64,000 nucleotides of DNA from Comamonadaceae bacterium M7527. Its GTDB lineage: Bacteria > Pseudomonadota > Gammaproteobacteria > Burkholderiales > Burkholderiaceae_C. Numbering within the stretch: the first letter of the stretch is position 1; every line of letters begins with the position of its first letter. A program made the position numbers and the translations under genes. The notes below the pieces were generated by a model. The model did not search any database, was not told the DNA's origin, and was given only the letters and a program-made list of their open reading frames with translations. The DNA lies in NCBI GenBank assembly GCA_021044545.1, contig CP087990.1:2301301-2365300 (forward strand). The letters run 5' to 3'. Below are positions 1 to 10,784 of the stretch, piece after piece.

Positions 1-741
1 ATACCCGGAGTTGGATGTGGCCGCTGTGCCCAATGCGGTAGACCAACTGATAGAGCGTTTGCACAGACGCGTGCCTGCACAGGCCAAGCCAGTGGACAGG
101 CTGCGCGCCTTGAACCAGTTTTTCTTTGTGGACCTGGGGTTTCAAGGCAATCTCAACAACTATTACGACCCGGACAACAGTTATTTGCATGTGGTACTGG
201 CCACACGTCGGGGCATACCCATTTCGCTGGCTGTTATCTGGCTGGAGCTGGCAGCCAGTCTGGACCTGACCGCACATGGTGTGAGCTTTCCCGGACACTT
301 TTTATGCAAACTGGCCTTGCCTGAGGGGCAAGTCATTGTTGACCCGTTTGGTGGTGTGAGCCTTAGCCGGGAAGAGTTGTCAGAACGTGCGGAACCATTT
401 AAGGCGCAATTGGGTATGACTGGCGCAGATGACGCGCCTGTTGACTTGTTTTTGCAACCTGCCAGCAACCACGACATTGTGGTGCGCGTGCTGTGCTGTC
501 CAATTTGCGCGAAATTCACAAAAGCCAGGATGATGCGCCGCGTGAGCTTTGCGTACATGAGCGTCTGGTGTTGCTAAGCCCCAGGCGCTGGGAGTACCGG
601 CGTGACCGCGGCCTTTGTGCTGCAAGATTGGGCGACAAGCACAGTGCCGTGCGCGACTTGGAGACTTACCTCCGAGAAGCGCCTGGCGCACCGGATGCCG
701 CGCAGGTGAGCGCGGCGTTGTTGCAATTGCAAAAATTGTAG
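1..741 (+). pseudogene. SirB1-family transglutaminase-like/TPR protein, 5'-truncated by window and frameshifted
   Basis: The reading frame is already open at base 2, so the gene starts upstream. The first part has the SirB1 transglutaminase-like core (RGIPISLAVIWLELA, then GHFLCKL and VDPFGG). The C-terminal part (LSNLREIHKSQDD, then RWEYRRDRGLCAARLGD and a DLETYL helix typical of the TPR-like tail) continues from base 493 in another frame. The break is a tandem duplication of GTGCT at about 488-497. Removing one copy joins the parts as IVVRVLSNLREIHKS, the continuous sequence expected for the family. As written, translation runs on to a stop at 575-577 with an unrelated tail. The exact function of the family is not established. 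It is either a real disruption or an assembly error. Confidence 0.8.
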
Positions 742-792
742 GCCACGCGCTTGCAGTTACCAGCCGCCGCGCGCAAAGGCGGCGTTGGCTTG

Positions 793-1830
793 TTAATGCA
801 CCTGAACCACAGCGCCTTGGTCTGGGCCTCTGTGCACCACTGTGCCCATGGCATAGACCGTCTCGCCAGCGGCGCTCAAGTGGTCTTTTAGCGTTTGCGC
901 GTGCTCAGGCTTGCATACCAGCACCATGCCAATGCCATTGTTAAAGGTGCGGTTCATTTCTACTTCGTCAATGCCTGCTGTTTGTTGCAGCCAGGCAAAC
1001 AGCTCGGTTTGTGGCCATGCGCTGCGACTGAGGTCTACGCCCAAGCCCTCGGGCAGTACGCGCGGAATGTTCTCCAGCAGGCCGCCACCGGTGATGTGAG
1101 CCAACGCCTTGATGCTGCCCAATGTGAGCGCGCTCAATACGCTTTTGACGTACAAGCGGGTAGGGGCCATCAGCGCTTCTTTAAAGGGCTTGCCATCCAG
1201 TTGCCGGGGTAGGTTGCTGGCTGCGCGCTCAATGCACTTGCGTACCAGGCTAAAGCCATTGGAGTGCACGCCGTTGGATGCAAGACCAAGGACCACGTCG
1301 CCAGCGGCCACGGTGCTGCCGTCCAGGATGTTGGCCTTTTCAACAACGCCCACAGCGAAGCCTGCAAGGTCGTATTCGCCGTCGGGGTACATGCCTGGCA
1401 TTTCTGCCGTCTCGCCACCGATGAGCGCGCAGCCACTGGCTTCGCAGCCCGCTGCAATGCCGCCGACCACCGCTGCCGCGGTGTCCACGTCTAGCTTGCC
1501 GCATGCAAAGTAATCCAGAAAGAACAAAGGCTCTGCACCTTGCACCAATATGTCGTTCACACTCATGCCTACCAGGTCAATGCCCACGGTGTCGTGCATG
1601 CCCCATTCAAAGGCGAGTTTGAGTTTGGTGCCTACGCCGTCGGTGCCGCTGACCAGCACGGGTTCCTTGTAGCGCTTGGGCACTTCAAACAGCGCACCAA
1701 AACCGCCAATGCCGGCCATCACGCCCTCGCGCAATGTCTTTTTCGCCAACGGCTTGATGCGTTCAATCAGGGCGTCGCCCGCTTCAATGTCAACGCCGGC
1801 AGATTTGTAGGACAGGGGTGTTTGGCTCAT
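793..1830 (-). CDS. purM: Phosphoribosylformylglycinamidine cyclo-ligase (AIR synthetase)
   Basis: 345 residues, the usual PurM length. It catalyses the ATP-dependent closure of FGAM to aminoimidazole ribotide, the fifth step of purine synthesis, in the cytoplasm. The N-terminus (SYKSAGVDIEAGDALIERIK), the Gly-rich GIGGFGALFE, VSGTDGVGTKLKLA, DLVGMSVNDILVQGAEPLFF, ALIGGETAEMPGMY and HITGGGLLENIPRVLP are all diagnostic. The ATG at 1830 is the only sensible start. It is divergent from the permease-hda gene set across a gap of about 230 bases, the arrangement usual in Burkholderiales. Confidence 0.98.
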   Translation of the reverse strand: MSQTPLSYKSAGVDIEAGDALIERIKPLAKKTLREGVMAGIGGFGALFEVPKRYKEPVLVSGTDGVGTKLKLAFEWGMHDTVGIDLVGMSVNDILVQGAEPLFFLDYFACGKLDVDTAAAVVGGIAAGCEASGCALIGGETAEMPGMYPDGEYDLAGFAVGVVEKANILDGSTVAAGDVVLGLASNGVHSNGFSLVRKCIERAASNLPRQLDGKPFKEALMAPTRLYVKSVLSALTLGSIKALAHITGGGLLENIPRVLPEGLGVDLSRSAWPQTELFAWLQQTAGIDEVEMNRTFNNGIGMVLVCKPEHAQTLKDHLSAAGETVYAMGTVVHRGPDQGAVVQVH

Positions 1831-2063
1831 AACAGGGACTTTTTAGTAGCGTTTAGTGACTTTTCAGTAGCTATTGGCGGGTGCAGTGGTAGCTGTGATG
1901 CTGGGTAAAATGGCACATGGCGCGCAGCGTACCGACAGTAGCTGTGCCAGGCGTTTGCGCAGCCGCAGCACGGGGTGTGGCTTGGCAACAGTCGCTATTG
2001 TATGAATCTGTCGCCCTTTCTTGTGTACAAACGCTGATACCAGGCCCTTTTAGTCAATACACC

Positions 2064-3128
2064 ATGCTCTTATCCCCCCAATTGCGCACAAGCCTGCTGT
2101 GGCTGGCCGTCGGCCTGTCCGCCGTGTGGCTTCTGAGCGCGCTGGCACCTGTGCTCACGCCGTTTATCGTGGCGGGCGTGTTGGCCTACGCGCTGCACCC
2201 AGTGGTGGAGCGCATGGCCTGCTACAACATTCCAAAGTGGCTGGGTGCTGGCATTGCCTTGGCCGTGTTGTGTGTGGTGTTGGTGGCTTTGTTGTTGCTG
2301 GTTGTGCCGGTGGTAACCAAGCAGCTGCCGCTGCTGCGCGACCAAATTCCAGCGCTGCTAACCCACTTCAACCAGTGGGCCACGCCGTTAGCCGCGCGTT
2401 TTGGCCTAAGCCTCACGGTAGATGTAGACATGGTGCGCCAGACCTTGCGCACCATGTTGGCCGGACACGAAACCGATATCTTGCAAACCTTGCTCACCTC
2501 GCTGCGCATTGGTGGCAGTGCCTTGCTGGCCGTGTTGGGTAACGTGGTGCTCACGCCCATAGTGGCTTACTACCTATTGCTGGACTATCCGCGTGTGCTG
2601 AGCAAAGCCATGCTGGTGGTGCCAGTGCGTTGGCGCGATAGCGTGCAACATTTTTTTACAGACGTTGACCACATGTTGGGCCAGTACCTGCACGGCCAAG
2701 CCCTGGTGATGTTGGTGCTTGCCGTGTTGTATGTGGTGGCATTGACCTTGGTGGGGTTGCAGCTGGCCTTGCCCATTGGCCTGTTTACCGGCTTGGCCGT
2801 GTTTGTGCCTTACATAGGTTTTGGCTTGGGGTTGATCATTGCGCTATTGGCTGCAGCCCTTCAGTTTCAAGACGCTACAGGCGTGCTGTGGGTGGCGGCT
2901 GTCTACGGCGTTGGGCAAGTGCTTGAGAGCATGTGGCTTACACCGCGTTTGCTGGGTGAGCGTATTGGCTTGCATCCCATCACCGTTATTTTTGCGCTCA
3001 TGGCCTTTGGTCATTTGTTTGGCTTTGTGGGCGTGCTCATTGCGTTGCCTGCCGGTGCGGTGTTGCTGGTGGCCTTTGGCCGCTTGCACAAGTTGTACCT
3101 GGCCAGTGACTTGTACAACGCTGCATGA
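2064..3128 (+). CDS. AI-2E family transporter (PerM/YdiK-type membrane protein)
   Basis: 354 residues from the ATG at 2064. The frame is open further upstream to 1917, but those residues do not look like protein, and a membrane segment begins right after residue 10. About eight hydrophobic helices are visible: a pair at the N-terminus, a long periplasmic stretch (about 85-160), then TPIVAYYLLLDYPR and a C-terminal set ending in LIALPAGAVLLVAFGRL. The family includes sodium/proton antiporter-like proteins and the proposed AI-2 exporter TqsA; the substrate here cannot be told. Its stop overlaps the hda start (ATGA), so the two are probably translationally coupled. Confidence 0.88.
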   Translation: MLLSPQLRTSLLWLAVGLSAVWLLSALAPVLTPFIVAGVLAYALHPVVERMACYNIPKWLGAGIALAVLCVVLVALLLLVVPVVTKQLPLLRDQIPALLTHFNQWATPLAARFGLSLTVDVDMVRQTLRTMLAGHETDILQTLLTSLRIGGSALLAVLGNVVLTPIVAYYLLLDYPRVLSKAMLVVPVRWRDSVQHFFTDVDHMLGQYLHGQALVMLVLAVLYVVALTLVGLQLALPIGLFTGLAVFVPYIGFGLGLIIALLAAALQFQDATGVLWVAAVYGVGQVLESMWLTPRLLGERIGLHPITVIFALMAFGHLFGFVGVLIALPAGAVLLVAFGRLHKLYLASDLYNAA

Positions 3129-3814
3129 AACAACTGGCGCTAGACATTGGCTTGGCGCCGCTGCCAACGCTGGACAACTTTGATGCCGGTGGCAATGCCG
3201 AGTGCTTGCGGCACTTGCGTATGTGGGCAGCACACGTTAGCCGCTCACCTGTGCCCACTTATTTGTGGGGGGAGGCCGGTAGCGGCAAGACGCATTTGCT
3301 AAGCGGTTTGCGCCATGCCTTGGTGGAGCAGGGTTTGCGTGTGGGCTGGATGGACGCCAGCGTCTTGCACCCGCGCAGCTTTGACGAAAGCTGGGATGCC
3401 GTGGTGCTTGACGACTGCCAGCTGTACACCGCAGAGCAGCAAGCCTGCGCGTTTAACTGGTTTGTCAATGCGTTGTCGCCTGCCAATGGTGTGGTCAGGG
3501 GCGTGTTTGCAGCGGGTTTGCTGCCCCCAGCCGACTTGGTGTTGCGTGACGACTTGCGTACCCGGCTGGGTTGGGGTCATGTGTTCCAATTACATGCACT
3601 CAATGAAGCACAGCGCCGGGCGGTATTGCGCCGCGCCGCCGATGAGCGCGGGCTGATGCTGGGCGATGAGGTGATGGACTTTATGCTCAATCGCTTCACG
3701 CGTGACCTCAGCAGCCTGATGCAATTGCTGGCCCACCTAGACCAATACGCGCTGCGTACCAAGCGCGCCCTCACAGTGCCGCTGATAAAGGCCATGCTTG
3801 AGGCCAACGACTAA
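3125..3814 (+). CDS. hda: DnaA regulatory inactivator Hda
   Basis: 229 residues, a DnaA-like AAA+ ATPase without the DnaA DNA-binding domain. Hda works with the DNA-loaded sliding clamp to stimulate hydrolysis of DnaA-bound ATP and so prevents re-initiation. A clamp-binding QLALDIGL motif is at residues 3-10, Walker A WGEAGSGKTHLL at about 48-59, Walker B-like VVLDDCQ at about 93-99, and an arginine-finger-containing region DDLRTRLGWG follows. The start overlaps the end of the permease gene by four bases. The order permease-hda-HAD phosphatase-pcnB is typical of Burkholderiales and supports Hda rather than another small AAA+ protein. Confidence 0.93.
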   Translation: MKQLALDIGLAPLPTLDNFDAGGNAECLRHLRMWAAHVSRSPVPTYLWGEAGSGKTHLLSGLRHALVEQGLRVGWMDASVLHPRSFDESWDAVVLDDCQLYTAEQQACAFNWFVNALSPANGVVRGVFAAGLLPPADLVLRDDLRTRLGWGHVFQLHALNEAQRRAVLRRAADERGLMLGDEVMDFMLNRFTRDLSSLMQLLAHLDQYALRTKRALTVPLIKAMLEAND

Positions 3815-3817
3815 CTT

Positions 3818-4496
3818 ATGAAACTCGCACTTTTTGACCTGGACCACACCTTGCTGCCGCTGGACTCTGACCACGCGTGGGGTCAGTTCACGGTGCAGTT
3901 GGGTTGGCGCGACGCCCAACAATTTGCCAAAGCCAATGACGCCTTCTACCAACAGTACAAGGCGGGTACCTTGGACATCAACACCTACATACGCTTTGGC
4001 ACGCAGCTTGCGCGATTTGGGTGACAACGCGCAAGCCTTGGCTGCACGGGCCCATGAGCAGTTCATGGCGCAGGTGGTATTGCCCGCGATTCGGCCGCAA
4101 GCCAGGGCCTTGCTGGACAAGCACCGCAGTGCTGGCGACGAGATTGTGCTGGTGACTGCGACCAACGCCTTTATTACCGCGCCCATTGCCAAGGCGTTGG
4201 GTATTGCCCACCTGATTGCTGTTGACTTGGTGCTGGACAACAATGGTGTGCCAACCGGCGACATTGCGGGCACGCCGTCCTTCAGAGAAGGCAAGGTCAC
4301 ACGTGTGGAACAATGGCTGGCTGACAGGGGCCTGAGCTGGGCTGATTTGCAGTACAGCTACTTTTACAGCGACTCCATCAACGATTTACCCCTTCTGGAG
4401 CGTGCCACTCATCCGGTCGCTACCAACCCGGACGATAGGCTAAAGGCTATCGCCACCGAGCGCGGCTGGCCCGTGCTGGATTTATTCAATGATTAA
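3818..4496 (+). pseudogene. HAD-IB (SerB-like) phosphatase, frameshifted near 3998
   Basis: Motif I (LALFDLDHTLLPLDSDHAW) is in the first frame, which runs from ATG 3818 to a stop at 4022-4024. Motif II (IVLVTATNAF), the lysine region (GTPSFREGKV) and motif IV (YFYSDSINDLPLLE) are in the frame that ends at 4496. Dropping one G at about 3998 restores a 225-residue protein reading TYIRFARSLRDLGDNAQ across the join. Intact relatives are phosphoserine phosphatase-like HAD hydrolases of unproven substrate. The end overlaps the pcnB start by eight bases, so operon structure is preserved. Without correction, the first product would lack the catalytic motifs II-IV. Confidence 0.85.
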
Positions 4497-6111
4497 AAAA
4501 TTTATAAAAAAACTACTGGGCGGCTCGCAGCCGTCTGAAGCATCCAGGTTTGGTGAGCGCGTAGACGTGCCTGCCAAGACACACAAAATCAATCTTGACT
4601 TGGTGGATAAGCGCGCCATTGATGTGGTGCAAACGCTGCAAGATGACGGCTTTGAGGCCTACATTGTGGGCGGCGCTGTGCGTGACTTGCTGTGCGGTGT
4701 GCGCCCCAAGGACTTTGATGTGGCCACGGATGCCACACCTGAGCAAGTCAAGCGCTTGTTCAGGCGCGCCTTCATCATTGGCAGGCGCTTTCGCATAGTG
4801 CACGTGGTGTATGGGCGCGGACGTGAGCACGAAGTCATAGAGGTGTCTACTTTTAGGGCCTATCTGGATAGCGCTGACGCGCAACAGGTCAGTGGCAACG
4901 AGCGCACCAGCAAGCACCAGCTGGCCACTGCCACGCACGCCGTTGACGCATCAGGTCGCGTATTGCGCGACAACGTGTGGGGCCCCCTGGAGGAGGATGC
5001 GGCCAGACGCGATTTCACCATCAACGCCATGTATTACGACCCCACGACGCAGGTGGTGGTGGACTACCACAACGGTATTCGCGACGCGCGCAAACGCGTG
5101 ATGCGCATGATTGGCGACCCGGCCATGCGTTACCGTGAAGACCCGGTGCGCATTATCAGAGCCGTGCGTTTCATGGCCAAGTTGTCACACTTGGGCTTTT
5201 CGCTAGACAAGGCATCGCGCGAGCCGTTGGTGCTCAGCGCCAAGTTGTTAAACGATGTGCCGCAAAGCCGTTTGTTCGACGAAATGCTCAAGCTGCTGCA
5301 AACCGGCCATGCTGTTGCCACCGTAGAGACACTGCAAAGCTTGGGGCTGGCCAAGGGCATTTACCCATTGCTGGATTTGGCTGTGGCGCGCGCATCCAGT
5401 CCGTTTGTACACCAAGCCTTGGTGGATACCGACAGGCGCGTGGGCGAAGACAAGCCCGTAGCGCCTAGCTTTTTGCTGGCCTGTGTGTTGTGGTCAGACG
5501 TGCGTGATGGCTGGGACAAGCGCTTGCGTGCGCAAAAAGGCCCACGTCCCAGCAGTTTTCCGGCGTTGCAAGATGCGGTGGACGACGTGTTTGAGTCGCG
5601 TATTGGCGACGTATCGGGTCGTGGCAAGTTGGGTGCAGACATGCGCGAAATTTGGACCATGCAGCCACGCTTTGACAAGCGCACGCCAAGCAGCGCCATG
5701 AGTTTGGTCGCGCAAAACCGCTTCAGAGCTGGCTTTGACTTTTTGCGCCTGCGCGCCCAAGTGGGCGAGGTAGAGCCCGAATTGGCCCAGTGGTGGGAAA
5801 CCTTTAGCATGGCCTCGGACGATGAGCGCTACGACATGCTGGAAGCCTTGCGCGCACAAGCCAACACCAAAACACCACGCAAGCGCGCGCCGCGTACAAC
5901 TGCATCAAGCAAAGCGGCGGCCAACACCGATGCGGCGCTTGATGCGGACAACAATGCAGTTGCCACAAATGCGCAAGACATAGGGCTTGCATTGCGAGAC
6001 GATGATTCAACTGGCGATGCCGGTGCACCCGCGCGCAAACGCCGTCGCCGCCGCCGCAAGCCCACTGGTGGCGACTTGGGCGGTGATGGCTCGGACACGC
6101 AGTCCGGTTAA
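4489..6111 (+). CDS. pcnB: Poly(A) polymerase I
   Basis: 540 residues. The nucleotidyltransferase head is clear: AYIVGGAVRDLLCG, KDFDVATDATPEQV (catalytic Asp pair) and FRIVHVVYGRGREHEVIEVSTFR, followed by DNVWGPLEEDAARRDFTINAMYYD and RYREDPVRIIRAVRFMAK. These are the bacterial PAP class motifs, distinguished from CCA-adding enzymes by context and by the basic C-terminus (KRRRRRRKPTGGDLGG). It adds 3' poly(A) tails that mark RNA for decay. The ATG at 4489 overlaps the preceding phosphatase gene. The Ala/Asp-rich stretch at about 460-515 looks disordered. Confidence 0.95.
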   Translation: MIKKFIKKLLGGSQPSEASRFGERVDVPAKTHKINLDLVDKRAIDVVQTLQDDGFEAYIVGGAVRDLLCGVRPKDFDVATDATPEQVKRLFRRAFIIGRRFRIVHVVYGRGREHEVIEVSTFRAYLDSADAQQVSGNERTSKHQLATATHAVDASGRVLRDNVWGPLEEDAARRDFTINAMYYDPTTQVVVDYHNGIRDARKRVMRMIGDPAMRYREDPVRIIRAVRFMAKLSHLGFSLDKASREPLVLSAKLLNDVPQSRLFDEMLKLLQTGHAVATVETLQSLGLAKGIYPLLDLAVARASSPFVHQALVDTDRRVGEDKPVAPSFLLACVLWSDVRDGWDKRLRAQKGPRPSSFPALQDAVDDVFESRIGDVSGRGKLGADMREIWTMQPRFDKRTPSSAMSLVAQNRFRAGFDFLRLRAQVGEVEPELAQWWETFSMASDDERYDMLEALRAQANTKTPRKRAPRTTASSKAAANTDAALDADNNAVATNAQDIGLALRDDDSTGDAGAPARKRRRRRRKPTGGDLGGDGSDTQSG

Positions 6112-6117
6112 GTAGCC

Positions 6118-6579
6118 GTGGCGGTGCGCTGTTTTATTGCGCTGGGTGCCAACCTGGGCGATGCGCGTGCACAGGTGCTGGCCGCGGCTTCAGAGGTTGC
6201 GGCCTTGGGTCTACCAGGCACCAGCAGCTTGTCGCCGCTGTATGCAAGCCCACCGTGGCAGGCAGATGGGCCAGACTATGTCAACGCTGTGATGGGCATG
6301 GACACCACGTTAACGCCGCCGCAGTTGCTGGCGGCGCTGCAGGCTATAGAGCTTGCTGGTGGGCGCGTGCGCAGCTACGCCAATGCACCGCGCACGCTTG
6401 ATTTGGATGTGCTGCTGTACGGCAGTGCAAGCATTGGCTCGCCGCAGCTGACAGTGCCGCACCCACGCATGTGGCAGCGCGCGTTTGTGGTGCTGCCATT
6501 GCGTGATGTGGCACCGCATTTGGTGAGTGATGCGCAGTTGCAAGCGGTGGCGGACCAGCCAATTCGACAAATCCACTAA
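6118..6579 (+). CDS. folK: 2-amino-4-hydroxy-6-hydroxymethyldihydropteridine pyrophosphokinase
   Basis: 153 residues from a GTG at 6118, six bases after pcnB. HPPK transfers pyrophosphate from ATP to the pterin in folate synthesis. The N-terminus CFIALGANLGDARAQV, the loop SPLYASPPWQADGPDYVNAV, and the catalytic RTLDLDVLLYG and VPHPRMWQRAFVVLPLRDV motifs are complete. Coupling to pcnB is usual in this order. Two other folate-pathway genes, nudB and folE, lie near 55-57 kb. Confidence 0.96.
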   Translation: MAVRCFIALGANLGDARAQVLAAASEVAALGLPGTSSLSPLYASPPWQADGPDYVNAVMGMDTTLTPPQLLAALQAIELAGGRVRSYANAPRTLDLDVLLYGSASIGSPQLTVPHPRMWQRAFVVLPLRDVAPHLVSDAQLQAVADQPIRQIH

Positions 6580-6588
6580 CGCAGCATG

Positions 6589-7233
6589 TCAGGGTGCCAA
6601 GCGCTCACGCAACCACGTTGTGTCGTTGCTGGGCGTGTATTGCAGCCTGTCGTGCAGGCGGCTTTTGCGTCCTTGCCAAAATTCCCAGCGTGTGGGCTTT
6701 AGTCTAAAACCACCCCAGTGCGGTGGGCGTGGTGGGTTGAGCAAAAATTTGGCACCGTATTTGGCGGCTGCGGTGACCAAGACATCGCGTCCGCTGATGA
6801 CTTCGCTTTGTGGGCTGGCCCATGCGCCAATGCGTGAGTCCAGTGGGCGGCTGTGAAAGTAGGCGTCACTTTCGGCGTCGCTGACTTTCTCGACAATGCC
6901 TTCAATGCGTACCACGCGCTCCAGCTCTACCCAATGAAACTGCAGGGCTGCATAGGGGTTGCCCGCCAGCTGCTGGCCTTTGCGGCTGTTGTAGTTGGTG
7001 TACCAAACAATACCTTGTTCGTCCAAGCCCTTGATCAACACCACACGCGTGCTGGGGCGCATGTTGTTGTCCACGGTGGCCAGTGTCATGGCGTTGGGTT
7101 CTGGTATCTGTCCCTCAATGGCCTCGTTCAGCCATTGCTCAAACTGCAACCTGGGGTCAGCTTTGGAGTCTTGCTCGTTCAAGGCGGCGCGTTCGTAACT
7201 TTTGCGCAGGTCGGCGATATGTTGAGTGCTCAT
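6589..7233 (-). CDS. pdxH: Pyridoxamine/pyridoxine 5'-phosphate oxidase
   Basis: 214 residues. This FMN enzyme oxidises PNP or PMP to pyridoxal 5'-phosphate. Recognised by the N-terminal helix IADLRKSYERAALNE, NAMTLATVDNNMRPSTRVVL, the FMN site GIVWYTNYNSRKGQQLAGNP, FHWVELERVVRIEG, the SRPLDSRIGAWASPQS motif, and the C-terminus RLHDRLQYT with W-x-R-x-R-L-A-P. It is convergent with folK with nine bases between the stop codons. Confidence 0.97.
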   Translation of the reverse strand: MSTQHIADLRKSYERAALNEQDSKADPRLQFEQWLNEAIEGQIPEPNAMTLATVDNNMRPSTRVVLIKGLDEQGIVWYTNYNSRKGQQLAGNPYAALQFHWVELERVVRIEGIVEKVSDAESDAYFHSRPLDSRIGAWASPQSEVISGRDVLVTAAAKYGAKFLLNPPRPPHWGGFRLKPTRWEFWQGRKSRLHDRLQYTPSNDTTWLRERLAP

Positions 7234-7376
7234 GTGGCAAGTATATTGGGACTGGTCGCGCAGCCAATCTGATGGCGATGGCGTGACGCCTAATGCGTTT
7301 GCAGCGCTACCAAGACTTACAATTGGGTCGCAGGGCGCGCCGTTGCCCGGATCTCATTTTTTACAAAGGTATTGCA

Positions 7377-7916
7377 ATGCAATCAGACAGCAACGAACAA
7401 GAACGCGTGGTTTTGTGCCTGTTGTTATCTATCCTGGTATTGGTGATTGGTGGTGTGGTGGGCTTGGGCGTTTTGAAAACCAAGGGCGCAACGGCTGGCG
7501 TATCGACTTCATCAAACAGTGCTGCTGTTGCATCACAAGACGCTGCCCTTGCTGAGGCTGAAGGCTACGCCAATGACGCCAGTGTGATTGTGGATGCTGG
7601 TGCGGTGACGTTTTACTTTGCAACGGGCAGCGCTGAGCTGGCCTCTGGCGCCGGTGCTGCCCTGGGTGACGCTGTGACTGCAGCCAAGGCCGGCAAGTTT
7701 GTGGTGTTGTCCGGTTTTCATGACGAGACCGGTGACCCGGCTTTCAATGCCGAGTTGGCCAAGCGCCGTGCCATGGCAGTGCGTGCATCGTTGCTGATGG
7801 CCGGCGCACCTGAAGACCGCGTGGTGATGAGAAAACCCGAGGTGCTGATAGGTACGGGCAGTTATGCGCAAGCGCGCCGCGTTGACGTGATGATCAGCGG
7901 CAACATGGTGCAGTGA
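7377..7916 (+). CDS. OmpA-family protein with N-terminal membrane anchor
   Basis: 179 residues from ATG 7377, preceded by an AAAGG ribosome site. One transmembrane helix at about 11-33 (VVLCLLLSILVLVIGGVVGL), an Ala/Ser linker, then an OmpA/MotB-like peptidoglycan-binding domain at about 75-175: VTFYFATGSAELASGAG, an LSGFHDETGD strand-loop, AKRRAMAVRASLLMAG, and AQARRVDVMISG at the end. The conserved Asp and Arg that contact meso-diaminopimelate seem to be present (HDETGD, ARRVDV). The single helix and short length suggest an inner-membrane-anchored peptidoglycan-binding protein rather than a porin. A strong terminator follows. Confidence 0.85.
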   Translation: MQSDSNEQERVVLCLLLSILVLVIGGVVGLGVLKTKGATAGVSTSSNSAAVASQDAALAEAEGYANDASVIVDAGAVTFYFATGSAELASGAGAALGDAVTAAKAGKFVVLSGFHDETGDPAFNAELAKRRAMAVRASLLMAGAPEDRVVMRKPEVLIGTGSYAQARRVDVMISGNMVQ

Positions 7917-7936
7917 ACAGCCACTGCGTCTTGAAA

Positions 7937-7960
7937 AGTCCCGCATCTGCGGGATTTTTT
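7937..7960 (+). terminator. Rho-independent terminator after the OmpA-like gene
   Basis: Stem TCCCGC/GCGGGA (7939-7944 with 7949-7954), loop ATCT, then six T (7955-7960). The T run overlaps the stop codon of the convergent gloA gene, so the two transcripts end against each other. Confidence 0.9.
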
Positions 7961-8351
7961 ACGTTGACTCAGGGCGCTGAATCAGCTCTATCTTGTAGCC
8001 GTCAGGGTCTGTCACAAACGCAATGACGGTGCTGCCGCCTTTGACTGGGCCTGCTTCCCGGGTGACGTTACCACCGGCTGCTTTTATCTTGTCGCAGGCT
8101 GCGTAGGCGTCTGCCACGGCAAGCGCAATATGGCCGTAGGCCGTGCCCAAGTCGTAGTCACTTTGGCCCCAGTTGTAGGTGAGCTCCAGCTCAGCGTGTT
8201 CAGGGTTGGAGCCGTAGCCAACAAATGCAAGCGTGTATTTGTACTCTGGGTTCTCGGATTTGCGCAGCAGCTGCATGCCCAAGACGTCTGTGTAAAAAGC
8301 GATGGACTTGTCTAAGTCGCCAACGCGCAGCATGGTGTGTAAAAGTCTCAT
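7959..8351 (-). CDS. gloA: Lactoylglutathione lyase (glyoxalase I)
   Basis: 130 residues. It isomerises the methylglyoxal-glutathione hemithioacetal to S-lactoylglutathione. The sequence RLLHTMLRVGDLDKSIAFYT carries the first metal His, then LELTYNWG (metal Glu), AYGHIALAVADAYAACD (metal His) and TDPDGYKIELIQ (final metal Glu), so all four ligands are present. The short size is typical of the Ni-dependent bacterial form. It is probably co-transcribed with the thioesterase upstream (8 bases between them). Confidence 0.97.
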   Translation of the reverse strand: MRLLHTMLRVGDLDKSIAFYTDVLGMQLLRKSENPEYKYTLAFVGYGSNPEHAELELTYNWGQSDYDLGTAYGHIALAVADAYAACDKIKAAGGNVTREAGPVKGGSTVIAFVTDPDGYKIELIQRPEST

Positions 8352-8359
8352 GAGCCTGA

Positions 8360-8935
8360 TTATGCTGGCAATTCGAAAACCAAACAGGTGGTGCTGGCGT
8401 GTGCGTACAAGGTGCCGTCAGGGCCAATGAGTTTGGCTTCGGCAGTGGCCAGTTGTTTACCGCAGTGCAGCACGGTACCTATGGCCCGCACAAGGGGTGT
8501 TCTGGCCAGGTTGACCGCTTTGACCAGGTTGACGCTGAGCTCGGCTGTGGTGTAACCGCGCCCCACTGGCATTTTGCTGTGCACCGAGCAGCCCAGCGCC
8601 GAGTCCAAAATGGCAGCGTACCAGCCACCATGCAAAGTGCCCATGGGGTTTAAGTGTGCAGGGCCAGGGCGGCCTTGAAACACTGCGCGGCCGTCGCCAA
8701 CATCGACCAGCATAAAGTCCAGCGTGGCACCAATAGAGGGGTAGGGCGCGTTGCCAGCAAGCATGGCTTGCATGGTTTCCAGCCCTGTTTTACCGCCAAA
8801 TTGTGCGGGCGTCATCACGCCAGGGCCGGCGCCTGTTTCCATGACGTGGCGTTTGGCCGCCTCGTCGGCCAGCCATTGCTCAAGAACGCTGTCTGCGTTT
8901 GTGGAGGTGGGTAGTGGGGCAGTATGGGAAGACAT
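8360..8935 (-). CDS. PaaI-family hotdog thioesterase
   Basis: 191 residues from the ATG at 8935; a second in-frame start six codons upstream (8953) is possible. The hotdog fold signature is HLNPMGTLHGGWYAAILDSA with the conserved HGG, followed by YTTAELSVNLVKAV and ATAEAKLIGPDGTLYAHAS. It probably hydrolyses acyl-CoA thioesters; substrate unknown. The first 50 residues precede the hotdog domain and resemble no domain I know. It is directly upstream of gloA. Confidence 0.85.
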   Translation of the reverse strand: MSSHTAPLPTSTNADSVLEQWLADEAAKRHVMETGAGPGVMTPAQFGGKTGLETMQAMLAGNAPYPSIGATLDFMLVDVGDGRAVFQGRPGPAHLNPMGTLHGGWYAAILDSALGCSVHSKMPVGRGYTTAELSVNLVKAVNLARTPLVRAIGTVLHCGKQLATAEAKLIGPDGTLYAHASTTCLVFELPA

Positions 8936-9000
8936 GCCCCGTATGGTGCCCAAAAAAACAGGCGTCCCAGACGCCTGTGTGACTAACGCAAAGTCGCTGC

Positions 9001-10784
<1,784 letters not shown>

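Noticed and set aside
1917..2063. N-terminal extension of the AI-2E permease
   Set aside because: Residues before ATG 2064 do not resemble a membrane protein start, and the first helix follows the ATG directly.
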